Assembly: GCA_027924645.1 (NCBI GenBank)
Contig: BSBN01000213.1
Span: forward strand, 29,452,501 to 29,516,500
Reading direction: 5' to 3'
Length of the DNA: 64,000 nt
Source of the DNA: Cunninghamia lanceolata
Lineage: Eukaryota; Streptophyta; Pinopsida; Cupressales; Cupressaceae
Below are positions 1 through 12,600 of the stretch, one piece after another. The translations under genes and the position numbers were made by a program. Each line of letters begins with the position of its first letter. Positions within the stretch are counted from its first letter, which is position 1. A model generated the notes under the pieces. The model was not told the DNA's origin, did no database searches, and worked only from the letters and a program-made list of their open reading frames with translations.

Positions 1-1041
1 ATTATAGTTCACCTTTTAAGTAGCTTCTCTATATTGTATATATGTAGTAAATTAATTGTAAAAAAATGCACATTTATTCATAATTATTTTAAAAATAATT
101 ATGTGAGCTTACAATAAATTTATTTTCTACAACTTATATCTAATATTATGCACATAAGGCATAACTATATTTTTCTATTAAATACTTGCTAAAATGGCTC
201 ATAATCATTTTTATAAGTATGTATTTGATAATCACATTAATATGAATATTATATTAATATAAATATTACAATTTTGTTATAATATTTCCATAGATTTAAA
301 GAAAAAATATTATTCTTTTAACATTAAAATAAATATTATTTGTTTAATAAAAAATAAACTCATTACAATAATACATTTGAATATTTAATAAGAATTATAC
401 ATTAATTATTACTATATATTACTTCTATACCATTAGTAATTCCCATCTAACATAAACTACATATCTAATACCATTTTAATAATAACAACATTTATTACTG
501 CACAAATCTGATTTACTAAGTTTATTCTACCTCATAATTCAGTAGGGTACAACAGAATTATGTTCTACAACTTATCTATTAAACCCTATGAAATACCATC
601 TGTTTATATTTACCTATGAAATACCTTAAATAATTATTCAATGTTAACATGCTTACAATAACTTATCATTTGTATGTCCTTCGGTATCCTATGTCTGTCC
701 CTTAAATGTTATAAGATAATTAAATATTAAATAAAAATCAAACCATTTGATATTTTGTATTTAAAATTTAGAAATTTAATTCTCAAATTCTTGTATTTAT
801 ATATATTAATAAAAAAATTCTTTTGTTGTATATATATTATTTATGAATTTGATATTTTAAATATTAATGAAATAATATTATTAATTATATATTAATAATA
901 GAATGTATATTAAATTATTGATTATACAAATTTAGACAAATAAATCATATTAATGCCACAAAAAATTCTAAATCTAACTATATTTCAATATAATAAAAAA
1001 ACTATCAGCGTGCCCATAGAACCTATGGGTCCAATTGCTAG
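1..1041. other. AT-rich non-coding DNA
   Basis: This stretch is very AT-rich, with long A/T runs and no open frame of note. I see no recognisable gene, terminal repeat or RNA motif in it. It ends where homology to the 32.3-kb dispersed repeat begins. Confidence 0.6.
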
Positions 1042-2635
1042 TACTCAACTTTATAATATATTGTTTAATAAGTTTTATTGATAAATGTTAGCTATCTAGT
1101 TTTGTTGTTTCTTGTAGTTCTACTTATTATCTTGTTACAATTGCCTAAACTTTATGCTTGTATAGTCATATTTAGGTATTTTTGCTCTGAAATACAATCA
1201 AAATTTTAAAAAGCCCATGCTACATGAAAGGAGAGATTTTAGACTGATTGTAAAAATTTATATAGGATTATGATGATATATATATTTAGTTTATAAATAA
1301 GTTTACTTATACTAGGTATATCATAATATTTTAAGGGCACTTTTCATTCATATAATGTTAGATCTCCTCATTTATACATGACTTCAAATGTTCCATGATT
1401 TCAAGGAAATGTAATAGTTCAAATACATTATTTGATGTCATTCAAGATAGTGCCATCTTGGACCAAGTAGGTAGATTCAAAAGTTAAAACTTCACAATGA
1501 TCAACTATGAATAGGGAGACAACGACGGAGCACCAAGGCCTAGTAATAGCTGAGTTGATGGGTTGAGGCTCACCAAAAGTTAATACATAAGCTCTTAATG
1601 CTTTGTGGTATTTAAAACACATGAGCACAAAATAAATATAATTGATTCGCCACTTATGTCAACAATGGCCTCACATGGCACAGTTTAATACTTTCCTCTA
1701 CAATGTAAGTGCACATTCGTGACCACATATACAAATACCTTAGGCCAATAAAATAACTACACCTTGAGCCAAGTGGATTTGATATTTTTGACCTTGAAAT
1801 TGATCTAATAAGATAGGACAAGATCTGATGTTCAATAGACGTCTCAAATATAAAATCATAAATATTTTGGACATGAGAGCCTAAGTAAATGTAAGTTTAT
1901 CTACATCCATAGGGAGCATTGGAACATTCCATAGGTGAAGTTTGAAACTAGAGGACCAAATAAATTAGAAAACATGAGTCATGCAAGAGCCGAGAGACCA
2001 GACCATGTCAAGCACAATATATAATGGCTAAAGTTTGTTACACTTCAAGGAATTGGGTTGTTTGGCCTTGAACCATCAGTCTTACATTGAGTAATTTGCA
2101 CCATATATACTTGTCTAAAATTGAATTGACAACCTACCTTTAATTGGAAGTTTCTCCCTATTAATGCTCCCTGGCCTATGGACATGATATTGATGTAGTC
2201 TACACCATGATAAATCTACCAATGTCTTAAGTAGTAAAGCTTATGATAAAAATAAATAAATAAAATGGGTTTGTTTTCGGGTTGCTTAGTCGGGGCGTTA
2301 CAAATCACGAATATGAATTAACATTAATCTGCACAAATTTTAATCTAAAAGCATTTACCCAAGATTATTGTTCTAAATAAACATTATTCAAAAGCCATAA
2401 TTTGAAATAACATTATGTCAAAACACATAATAAGATCAAACCTAAGATGTTAATTTATTAAAGCATGAATAATATAAATCAAGCATTTAGATTAATAATT
2501 GGTCCATTTTTATCATAAAATCCTTAAAGTATTATTCTAATACTAATATTAGCCAAAACAAAAAACTAAAAAGTATTACACATAATTTCCATCTATCTCT
2601 ATTATCTTCACATTAGCTATATTTTTGTGCTACAA
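1042..2635. repeat. 1.6-kb dispersed repeat, copy 1 (lacks the SINE)
   Basis: This segment matches 32326-34153 in direct orientation. The offset stays at 31284 bases up to position 2246, so there are almost no indels over the first 1.2 kb. Copy 1 then carries 64 bases (2247-2310) that copy 2 lacks, and it lacks the SINE that copy 2 carries. No coding domain is visible; the minus-strand ORF of 66 codons near 1428-1628 is matched in copy 2 but resembles no family I know. It could be part of a long LTR or of a non-autonomous element. Confidence 0.85.
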
Positions 2636-2904
2636 CATTGATTTGGAAATAAGGGAAAAAGGAATGTAGAGAATATTTATAGGCTACAATTATGAGGAAA
2701 GGTGTCTTAACCTTGCATCCTAATGTCAAGAACACAAACAATAGAATGTTTAGGCTACATAATAGAAAAAATCATTTTTTTAGCTATAGAGGTTGTTTTT
2801 GGCCCCAAAAAATGTTGAAACAAGTCATAACCAAAGAAAGTGGGTTATGGTGACATGGACCTCTTTGAGATCTACAATTTAAAAAGGGGGGCTCAATCAG
2901 CTTT

Positions 2905-3194
2905 CTATATCAAAAGTTATGGCCTCTAGAAGTAGGACCTCCCACATCAAAAATGTAAGAATATTTATGCCACAGAAGAGTTGTAAGAGGGAGTTACACT
3001 TGTTGACCAACTTAGAATGTATGTTATGAGACATTGTAAGGAATATTTTAATGGAGATACTGGAGCCAAAATAGAGCACCCAAGTTCGTGAGTTGATTAT
3101 GATGAGCTTATGAAACGTAGAACGATTATATTATATTTAGCTTGTAGACTCATCTTGGGATTAGGGCATTTGATATTTATTGGAAATTTAGATG
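2905..3194 (+). repeat. Fragment of a copia-type LTR
   Basis: The sequence is homologous, in reverse complement, to about 56651-56951, which lies upstream of a copia-type primer-binding site and gag remnant. Homology starts near 2905 and stops at 3194, where an unrelated 370-bp repeat begins. The plus strand here corresponds to the sense strand of the LTR. It is a broken LTR piece, not a full LTR. Confidence 0.7.
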
Positions 3195-3564
3195 CATCAA
3201 ACGGTCTTCAATTTTAATGAAATTGGAACTAGAGACGTTTGAGACCAAATCGGCAACTAGGTCACCGTAAAAATTGCAAGATTCAAAACTTTTTAGAAAG
3301 CCAATTTTAACCCAGTCACAGTCAGAAAATAATTAAAAGGCCAATCAGAACTTGTCCTGGAAGCATGAAATTGAGCACGTGTGTAACCATATGTGCCAAA
3401 AAAACATCCTACCAAACGGATTTGCGAGATAATTTCTGAGTTGAAAACTTTTAATTGACGAAGGTGGCCTCCGAGGTAGATTAAGCAGCCTGTTGACCAA
3501 GCCTTTGTCGACACGTCAAAAGAATATTGGCACATCAAATTTGCAAAATTTTAGGGTGCCACCA
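3195..3564 (-). repeat. 370-bp direct repeat, left copy (possible LTR remnant)
   Basis: This matches 9273-9639 in the same orientation with scattered substitutions. Read on the minus strand it starts TGGTGGCACC and ends in ATGCA, so it has LTR-like TG...CA ends. The pair brackets a minus-strand gag remnant, the position expected for LTRs. I could not find a target duplication, a convincing PBS or a polypurine tract, so the LTR call is an inference. Confidence 0.55.
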
Positions 3565-3885
3565 GTGGTTCTTGCTCAGGAAAGCATGCCTCTTGCAGGC
3601 ATGACGAGATTCCAGTTATCTCTGGGATGTAGACCAGGTGCCGAATCCATTGGGCTTCAGAGTCAATGCTCCATCTTGCAATAAAAATCATACTTTCAAT
3701 TTTATTTGGTGGGGGCCCCTAAAAATGAAAAACCAAAAGCCTCCTCTGTCAAATATCATCTTTTTATCTGGTTTCATTAGGTCAAGTCTGAAAGAACCAC
3801 CATAAACTCTCCACAAACTAACCCTGGCACTGCCATGCCTAACCACATCACTGAGCCTGCCCCTGTCAATATTACCTCTATCAAT

Positions 3886-6424
3886 CTAAAAGTTGCACAC
3901 AAACTGAAATCCATAATCATTTTGGCATTTTACCATATCCAGCTCACTGTCATGTTCAACTAAATGCTCATCCAACTGAACTAAAAATTGAAAACATTCA
4001 TAATCCCTTTGACAATCAGCATCATAAATCTTAAAAACATATTCAGTTTGCATATCAAATATAAAGGCTTCAAAAAGGATTTGTTTAATAGTCTCATCAA
4101 GAAATATTTTCCCTAACTCATTTAAGCCAAATTGTAACTCCAATTTTGAACTATATTGACATTCATACACAGGAAGCATCTTTACTTACTCCATTCAACA
4201 CTGGCTTTCACATTCATACAAACCTTTCGACCCTGAGGCAATTTATTTCCAAACATGCTCATATAAGAAATCATAATTAATTAAAAATTAATCATACTCA
4301 AATCACCATGGGCAATAGGCTGAGGGAGCTCATTGTCAAAAACATCCTCATACCCATCATTATTGTGCTTGACACTTTCATCATTAAACTCTTCCAAAAG
4401 TACCTCAAAAGAAGGCATGAAGAAATCAAAACATTGCCTCTTATCAGAAGCTTCACAATCACCCTATCATCACAATCAAAACTGTCCCCCATTGTATGAA
4501 CATGAACATCAGCAACTTGCCCATTCACATCTGAATAGTGACCCTGATTTTCCTCTTCATCAATGTATCCATGATAAAAAGTAAACATTTCAACTTCAGC
4601 ATTGTAGATATAATCATCACATTCACACTCAACATGTTCATATATTTCATCATCTGAAAGGCTCACACATGGGTTTGGATGTTGACAAGCATCAACACAT
4701 TTCTTGTCATTATATGAGTCAGTATCCTCTGTATCCAAAGTGAAAACCTCAATATCTACCTCATACAAATAATCATTTACAGCTAGGACATCATTATCAT
4801 TATTTGAACCATAAATTGAGGTATCAAACCTTACACTCATGCACTCCTAAGGCTCTTTAATGACAACATTATTGCAAAAAGTAATCACATGTATATCTCT
4901 ATAATCTATATTCACACATTCTTCTCTCATGGACTAATCACAATCTTTATTTCCTTTATTGCAGACCCGCTTTTCATGTTGTATCATGAGTTCTTTCTCC
5001 TTATACATTATGTCGTGACTACCCTTTGCATAATCAGCTCTCAATGAACAAACTGGAACAGCTGAAACATATTTGTTTTGAAAACAATCTTCATCCTATG
5101 ATTTTGTCACATATAGGCCTAAAATTTATGCCATGTCGATAGGCTCTAATAGTGCACAATATGAGGATCCTTCTACCCTCTTGATATCTTCAATCAACAA
5201 CAATGATGTCCCACCATTCATGCACTCATTATTCCCCATCACTTGATCTTTTGAGATTAAGCCTATGTCATCCGCACCATTCATTTCAATGTAATCAAGA
5301 GAGTAACAATCACTAGATATACCTTTTGACTCGCTCTCACCACAAGGCTGCCATTGGAGCTCTGTTGTTCCTTTGTCAGGAGAGCATCAATCTGTTGCAC
5401 AGGTTAATGGAACGCCCTCACTAAGTAAAAATGTTGTTGCCTCATCATTGACCGAGCTATAACTAGGCAAAGTTTAATGCATATCCATTACTTGACCATG
5501 TGATGCATTTCGAGCACCATTTTCATATACATGCATTATGTCTATTAGTTGATCATGAACATTTTCTAAACTAGATACATGTATAACCATATTTTCAAAC
5601 CTATCTATTCCATTCATCTGCACACTGTCACCATATTGCTCACTTCCAACAGCAGGACCTGTGTGATCAACATTTGGATATATGACGTTCATTACATCAT
5701 GTTTTTTCTCAAATTTAGCATCTACAGGAACATAACCCATATCATGGAATGAATCAAAAACTGGGGCAGCAAATTGATAATTGCTTTGGCAATCATTCAT
5801 AACCTTCGACTTGCATTGCTCAGCTGCATAGAACTCTTCATGATAGCCCATAGCTTTTGGTTTGAAACTTTTAATCCTTCCATACTTTGAAACCTTTTCA
5901 AAGTCCATTACAATTTCAAAAGCTTGATGCAAATTTGTTGGATCCTCACTTCTCAATTTGTAGCTCATTTTCTTGTTAAATGCACCAAGGTAAACCGCCA
6001 AACACAATGCATCATTAGGTATCATACATTCTAGAATTCTTTTTAATGCCTTTATGAATCTAAGATTAAAGGTTGGAACTAATTCATCTTCTTCAATGTG
6101 GATATACATGAAGTCACTGATAAGTGAAAACTCAGACATTCTTTCACCAAACTGTTCTATGAATACTGCCATAAATTTACTCCAAGAATGGATGGAGCAT
6201 GGCAGAAGATAAGAGAACCAATCCCTTTCATCTCCTTTTAGAGACTGAACAAATAGTCTCATGATCATGTCCTCGTGATCTATCTCATAGTCATCCATCA
6301 GATCATTATATGATTGCAAGTGTTTTTTTGTTGATTCACTCTTCACACCATTGAATGTAGGTAAATACTTTATGATTTTAGATGGTATGACATTTGAGAA
6401 ACCACAAATGCCACTGAAATTCAT
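3886..6424 (-). pseudogene. Decayed gag-only retrotransposon ORF with long acidic extension
   Basis: The first 316 codons (6424 down to 5474) encode a retrotransposon gag-like protein. Around residues 60-140 it shows the family pattern: MRLFVQSL, a WFSYLLP segment, a SIHSWSKF segment, then FIEQFGER. After the first stop the same frame stays readable down to about 4298 through six in-frame stops and without a frameshift, about 700 codons. A frameshift near 4465 and a further open stretch at 4179-3886 suggest an original protein of about 800 codons. The part beyond gag is rich in Asp, Glu, Tyr and Cys and matches nothing I know. There is no CCHC knuckle, protease, reverse transcriptase or integrase nearby. 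It is probably a non-autonomous (TR-GAG-like) element that used enzymes from elsewhere. Confidence 0.7.
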
Positions 6425-9180
6425 GGCTCTATATCTATCAATGCTGAAATTTCTCTTATTACATGGCTAGGACAGCACACTACACATTGCTACGTTTGGG
6501 TTCATACAAGGATGCAGGGGCTAATGGTACATTTCTTCACACCTTTACAATCCTTTTGATATTAACTTTGCAGTTACACAGGGCTACCCAAACTCCTCTA
6601 CAACAATGATCTTAAACCCTTAAAATATGAACTTCTATTTCAGCTTGCTTAAGGTCCTCTAAATGAGTCTCTTAAAAAAATATTGCATACTTCTTTGAAA
6701 ATACAAACTACATTATTAGCAAATGCAAAATTATGCAAGCCTATCACCACTATTTCCCTTCTTTAGTGCTTAGTTTCACTTGATAGGGAACCAAAAATTT
6801 GTTGACTTTCAAATATTCATTTTCCTACACAAACTTACCCTTCTTTAAAACCAAAAAAAATGCCTGGATATGTTGCAGCTACTAACCCTTCTTCCTAACT
6901 GAGAACATGTTGATCTGGAACTTTTTACATCCTTTATCAGGTTCTTTGTATGCAGAGTCACCACCTCCTTATAGAGGAATGAGCTTTATGAAGTTGAAAA
7001 TTCCTTTCTTTCATTCTGGGTTCTCCTCAACAACAGAGTCACACATAAATCCTTTTAAAATTGCCACAACAAAGCACTTCCAGGTCTGATAACTTCTTAA
7101 AATTTGAACCAAATGCTTAGATCCTTCAAATTCTAGACTCCTTTCTCATGGATATGGCATTGATCCCCAGGAGAGTCACTAGTTTTGTTGGTTCCCAAAT
7201 CAACAAACACTAGTTTTGTTGGTTCCCAAATCAGCAAACATCAAACTCTAAAGATTTGCCACTTCTTATGCTCAAGTTTAATGTAAGATTTGGCCAACAT
7301 TGAAGACGGGAGATTGTTTACACTTGTCTCCCCTGCACTTTAGGTTTAGTCGCACCTACGAGGGTATTCCCTTAGTTAAAACCAAAAGGTTTATCTTTGA
7401 CTACTTCAGGCAGAATGTTCTCAGGTATGCACCATGATTTGTTGGATAAACCCTAGACTGGCAATGTTCTTGGACTATCACATAGTTAGTTAATTCTAAG
7501 AGCGTGCAGCTACAACCCTACTCCTAAAACCTAAATGATTGAGATTTTGAAATGATTATACTTTATAAGTTTTGGTTGCAAGACTAGGATTTGTACCACA
7601 AAATCTTTCTAACTTGTGACCGGTGCCTATGTCAGGATGCAGAGTCAAATTTTAACATGAAAAGTATTTCAAATAGCAATATAGACATACAGCTTCAGAG
7701 GGTTCACTAGTTTTTTCCCTACAGAAACACCCAAGTATAGGTATTCATGCTAACTCTACTTATAGATATCCTTGTCATAAAACATTTTTCTACATATTTG
7801 ACCTAAAACATTTAATCTATTCCTTAAATAGAAGTAAGAGATCAAATATGTATTACAACAAGTGTGCATTCAAGAACTTAGATAGCCCTTGGCTACTCAG
7901 TTCAAAAGAAAAATGCAAATAACAATGGAGACAGTTAACAGAAACACATGCATATAGCATTACTCATATATTGACACCTGAAACTGATAGACAACTGATG
8001 AAAATGACATTCAACATGAAAACTGAAACCTACAGCACAAAGATGAGGTAGCATGTCAAAGCATGTATTTCATTCCAAAGCTCAAAATATCCAATCTTCA
8101 ACAACACAAAATGAAAGCCCAGTTGTTTTCTTATAGGCTCAAACATGTCCTAAAATTTACTACATTCTGGAGGTAGGTGAGACTTTTTCCATTACAAATT
8201 TCCCTCCAAAATGCATTGGGAATAAAAATTTAATACATTAAAAGAGGAGAAGAAAAATGAATAAAATATGCTTTAATATCCCTCTTTTAATTTTTTTTAC
8301 ATTTTTTACTCATCCCCCACTTTGAACGGCAGCAGCTAGAGACTTTATTTCTCTACACAGATACAACATGAACCCTGGATCTCATTCTTCAGCGTCTTCA
8401 TAGCATTTTTCCATAGAAAGACCATCACAACAACATCCAATTCTGATCTTTGCCAAAACCAAACATCTCTGGGTCGTTTTTGACAGAGGGGTGTTTTTGG
8501 CCATTCTGGGACTTTGAAATCATTGCAAACAGCTAAAAAACTTTTGCCAATGCATGAGGAATGGTCGCGGGAAGATTTTGCAGCCTAGAACAGCAATTTT
8601 GGGCCAAAAAGCACCTTCAAAAAAGTGCCTGAGGCCAAAAAAAGTGATTACCAACACTAAAACCTGCCTGGCGCAGCTAAAAACTTTTCAAAATCACCAC
8701 AAAAATGAAGGAAGCAGCTTGCTTTCACGTGCAGAAGGGAGAGGAGGTTACAAAATGCCCTGCGATGGGCATTTCGTACCATCACAGGGGGCTGAGGAGA
8801 GGCAGCAGGGAGGGTTGTGATGGTGCGATAAGCAACAACGCTCTCATTTCACTTCATAAACTTTTATTAAGTTTAATAAACTTTTTACATGCCTTTCCCT
8901 ATGACATTTGACTTTTCTTATCAAGTTGAAACTTCTTTATTTAAAATCCCCCCCTTTAATATTTAATTTTTATATTGCATTTTTAAACTTTGAAACTTAT
9001 GCAATTTTTAATTTCATCCTCCAGGTGTTTGGCGCATTTCCACTACGGGCAAACCGAGCATCCGACGACTGCGAAAATTTGCATAGGTACATTATCAATT
9101 ATTTTAAGTAAACCCATTTCCTCAGAATTCGCTTCACCGGCCAAATTCAGGCACCTACTTTGTGAACTGACTCGCCAGAC
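6425..9180. other. Non-coding region upstream of the gag remnant
   Basis: This is about 2.8 kb without a supported gene. On the minus strand it would be the leader of the gag-only element. It holds a 31-bp tandem duplication at 7177-7238 and a slightly GC-richer part near 8550-8830 with short inverted pairs (for example ACCATCACA near 8778 and TGTGATGGT near 8816). ORFs here are under 90 codons and unconvincing. Confidence 0.5.
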
Positions 9181-9296
9181 GAGTTCGTCGTAACTGGAAT
9201 GCATTAAAATAATACATCAAATGTTCTCTAATTTTGACGAGTTTGTCATAACTGGAATGCATTAAAATAATACATCAAATGTTCTCTAATTTTGAT
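9181..9296. repeat. 58-bp tandem duplication
   Basis: The two units are 9181-9238 and 9239-9296, differing at a few bases. The second unit runs directly into the right copy of the 370-bp repeat, so the duplication overlaps its edge. Confidence 0.85.
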
Positions 9297-9639
9297 GAAA
9301 TTGGAACTGGAGATGTTTGAGACTAAATCGACAACTGGGTCACCCTCATAATTGCAAGATTTGAAACTTTTCAGAAAGCCAAATTTAACCCGATCACAGT
9401 CAGAAAACAATTAAAAGGTCAATCAGAACTTGTCCTTGAATCATTAAATTGAGTAGGTGTGTAACCATATGTGCCAAAAAAGCATCTTGCCAAACGGATT
9501 TGCAAGATAATTTTTGAGTTGAAATTTTTTAGTTGACGAAGGTGACCTGCGAGGTAGATTGAACAGCCTGTCGACCAAGCCTTTGTTGAGTCAAAAGAAT
9601 ATTGGCACATCAAATTTGCAAAATTTGAGGGTGCCACCA
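9273..9639 (-). repeat. 370-bp direct repeat, right copy (possible LTR remnant)
   Basis: This is the partner of 3195-3564. Its outer end, GTGCCACCA on the plus strand, abuts the first base of the 340-bp satellite array, so the boundary is sharp. On the minus strand it would be the 5' LTR of the gag-only element. Its inner end reads TGTA rather than the TGCA of the other copy. Confidence 0.55.
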
Positions 9640-12600
9640 CATCTAAAGCATATGAATAGTTTCAACACACAAAGTGAAGGCCAAACACAAAAGCACATAC
9701 ATAATAAAGGTAAAGCCCCAAAAAGTTGAATTGAATGTCTCACACATCAAAATACACAAAGTGAAAACATATAAAAACACTCAATGTTCAAACATAAGAA
9801 ATAAAATCTAAGGTTTTAAAAAAATCTATCAACCCATAAAAAGTTGTTCATCCAAACCACAATTATGAGAAACATACTTCATCTAAAGCATAAGAATAGT
9901 TTCATCACACAAAGTAAAGGCCGAACTCAAAATCACACACATAATAAAGGTCAAAGTCCAAACCACAGTAAGAAGTCAAAGTTAGACAATATCCAACACA
10001 CAATGAAGCCAAACTCAAGTCCACATACACAATATAAAGGTCCAGGTTCAAACACACTTCCAAATGATCGGATGCTTAAGGTTCAAACACAAAAAATATA
10101 CAAAATGAAGGGCACAGGACATATACTTCATCAACACTCTACATATTCATTCAAACCATACAAAATACACACCATAAAAAGTCTACCATGTATTGAACAC
10201 ACATATGAGAAACACACGTCATCTAAAGTGTAAGAATAGTTTCAACACACAAAGTGAAGGCCGAACTCAAAAGCACATGCATAATAAAAGTCAAAGTCCA
10301 AACCACAATAAGAAGTCAAAGTTAGACAACATCCAACACATAATGAAGCCAAACTCAAGTCCAAATACTCTTCCAAATGATAGGATGCTTAGGGTTCAAA
10401 CACAAAAAACATACAAAATGAAGGGCAAAGCACATATACTTCATCAACACACTTCATCTTCATTCAAACCATACAAAATACACACCATAAAAAGTTTACC
10501 ATGTATTCAACACACCATGTGAGAAACACACTTCATCTAAAGATGTATAAGAATAGTTTCAACACACAAAATGAAGGCCAAACTCAAAAGCACATACATA
10601 GTAAAGGTCAAAGTCCAAATCATAATAAGAAGTCAAAGCTAGATAATATCCAACACACAATGAAGCCAAATTCAAGTCCACATACACACTATGAAGGTCA
10701 AGGTTCAAACACACTTCCAAAAGATAGGATGCTCAGGGTTCAAACACAAAAACATTAGAAATGAAGGGAAAGTACATTTACTTCATCAACACACTTCATC
10801 TTCATTCAAACCATACAAAATACACATCATAAAAAGTCTACTATATATTCAACACACATATGAGAAACACACTTCATCTAAAGCATAAAATTAGTTTCAA
10901 CACACAAAGTGAAGGCCAAACTCAAAAGTACACACACAACAAAGGTCAAAGTCCAAACGATAATAAGAAGTCAAAGTTAGACAATATCCAACACACAATG
11001 AAGCCAAACTCAAGTACACATACACACTATGAAGGTCAAGATTCAAACATAATTCCAAATGATAGGATACTTAAGGATCAAACATAAAAAAAACATACAA
11101 AATGAAGGGCAGAGTACATATACTTCATCAACACACTTCATTTTCATTCAAACCATACAAAATACACATCATAAAAAGTCTACCATGTATTCAACACACA
11201 TGTAAAGAAACACACGTCATCTAAAGCATAAGAATAGTTTCAACACACAAAGTTAAGGCCAAACTCAAAGGCACACACATAAAAATGGTCAAAGTCCAAA
11301 CCACAATAAAAAGTCGAAGTTAGATAGTATCCAACACAATATGAAGCCAAATTCAACTCCACATACACACTATGAAGGTCAAGGTTCAAACACACTTCCA
11401 AATGATATGATGCTCAAGGTTCAAACACAAAAAATATACAAAATGAAAGGAAAAGTACATATACTTCATCAACACACTTCATCTTCATTCAAACCATACA
11501 AAATAGACATCATAAAAAGTCTACCATGTATTCAACACGCATATGAGAAACACGTCATCTAAAGTATAAGAAAACTTTTAACACATAAAGTGAAGGCCAA
11601 ACTCAAAATCACACACATAAGAAATGTCAAAGTCCAAACCACCTCAAAAAGTCAAAGTTAAACAATATCCAACACACAATGAAGCCAAACTAAGTTCGCA
11701 TACACACTATGAAGCTCAAGGTTCAAACACACTTCCAAATGATAGGATGCTCAAGGTTTAAACACAAAAAGCATACAAAATGAAGGGTAAAGTACATGTA
11801 CTTCATCAATACACTTCATCTTCATTCAAACCATACAAAATACACACCATAAAAAGTCTACCATGTATTTAACACACATATTTAATACACATCATCTAAA
11901 GCATAAGAATAGTTTCAACACACAACGTGAAGGCCAAACTCAAAAGCACACACATAATAGAGGTCAAAGTCCAAACCACAATAAAAAGTCAATGTTAGAC
12001 AATATTCAACACACAATGAAGCCAAACTCAAGTCCACATATACACTATGAAGGTCAAGGTTTAAACACACTTCCAAATGATAGGATGCTCAAGGTTCAAA
12101 AACAAAAAACATACAATGAAAGGAAAAGTACATATACTTCATCAATAGACTTCACCTTCATTCAAACTATTCAAAATACACACCATAAAAAGTGTACCAT
12201 GTATTCAAGACACATATGAGAAACACACTTCATCCAAAGCATAATAATAGTTTCAACATACAAAGTGAAGGCCAAACTCAAAAGTACACACATAATAAAG
12301 GTCAAAGTCCAAGCCACAATAAGAAGTCAAAGCTAGACAATCTCCAACAAACAATGAAGCCAAACTCGAGTCCACATACACATTATGAAGATCAGGGTTC
12401 AAACACACTTACAAATGATAAGATGCTCAAGGTACAAACATATAAAACATAAAAAATGAAGGGTAAAGTACATATACTTCAATCAAAACACTTCATCTTC
12501 ATTCAAACCATACAAAATACACACCATAAAAAGTCTACCATGTATTCAACACACATATGAGAAACACACTTCATCTAAAGCATAAGAATAGTTTCAACAC

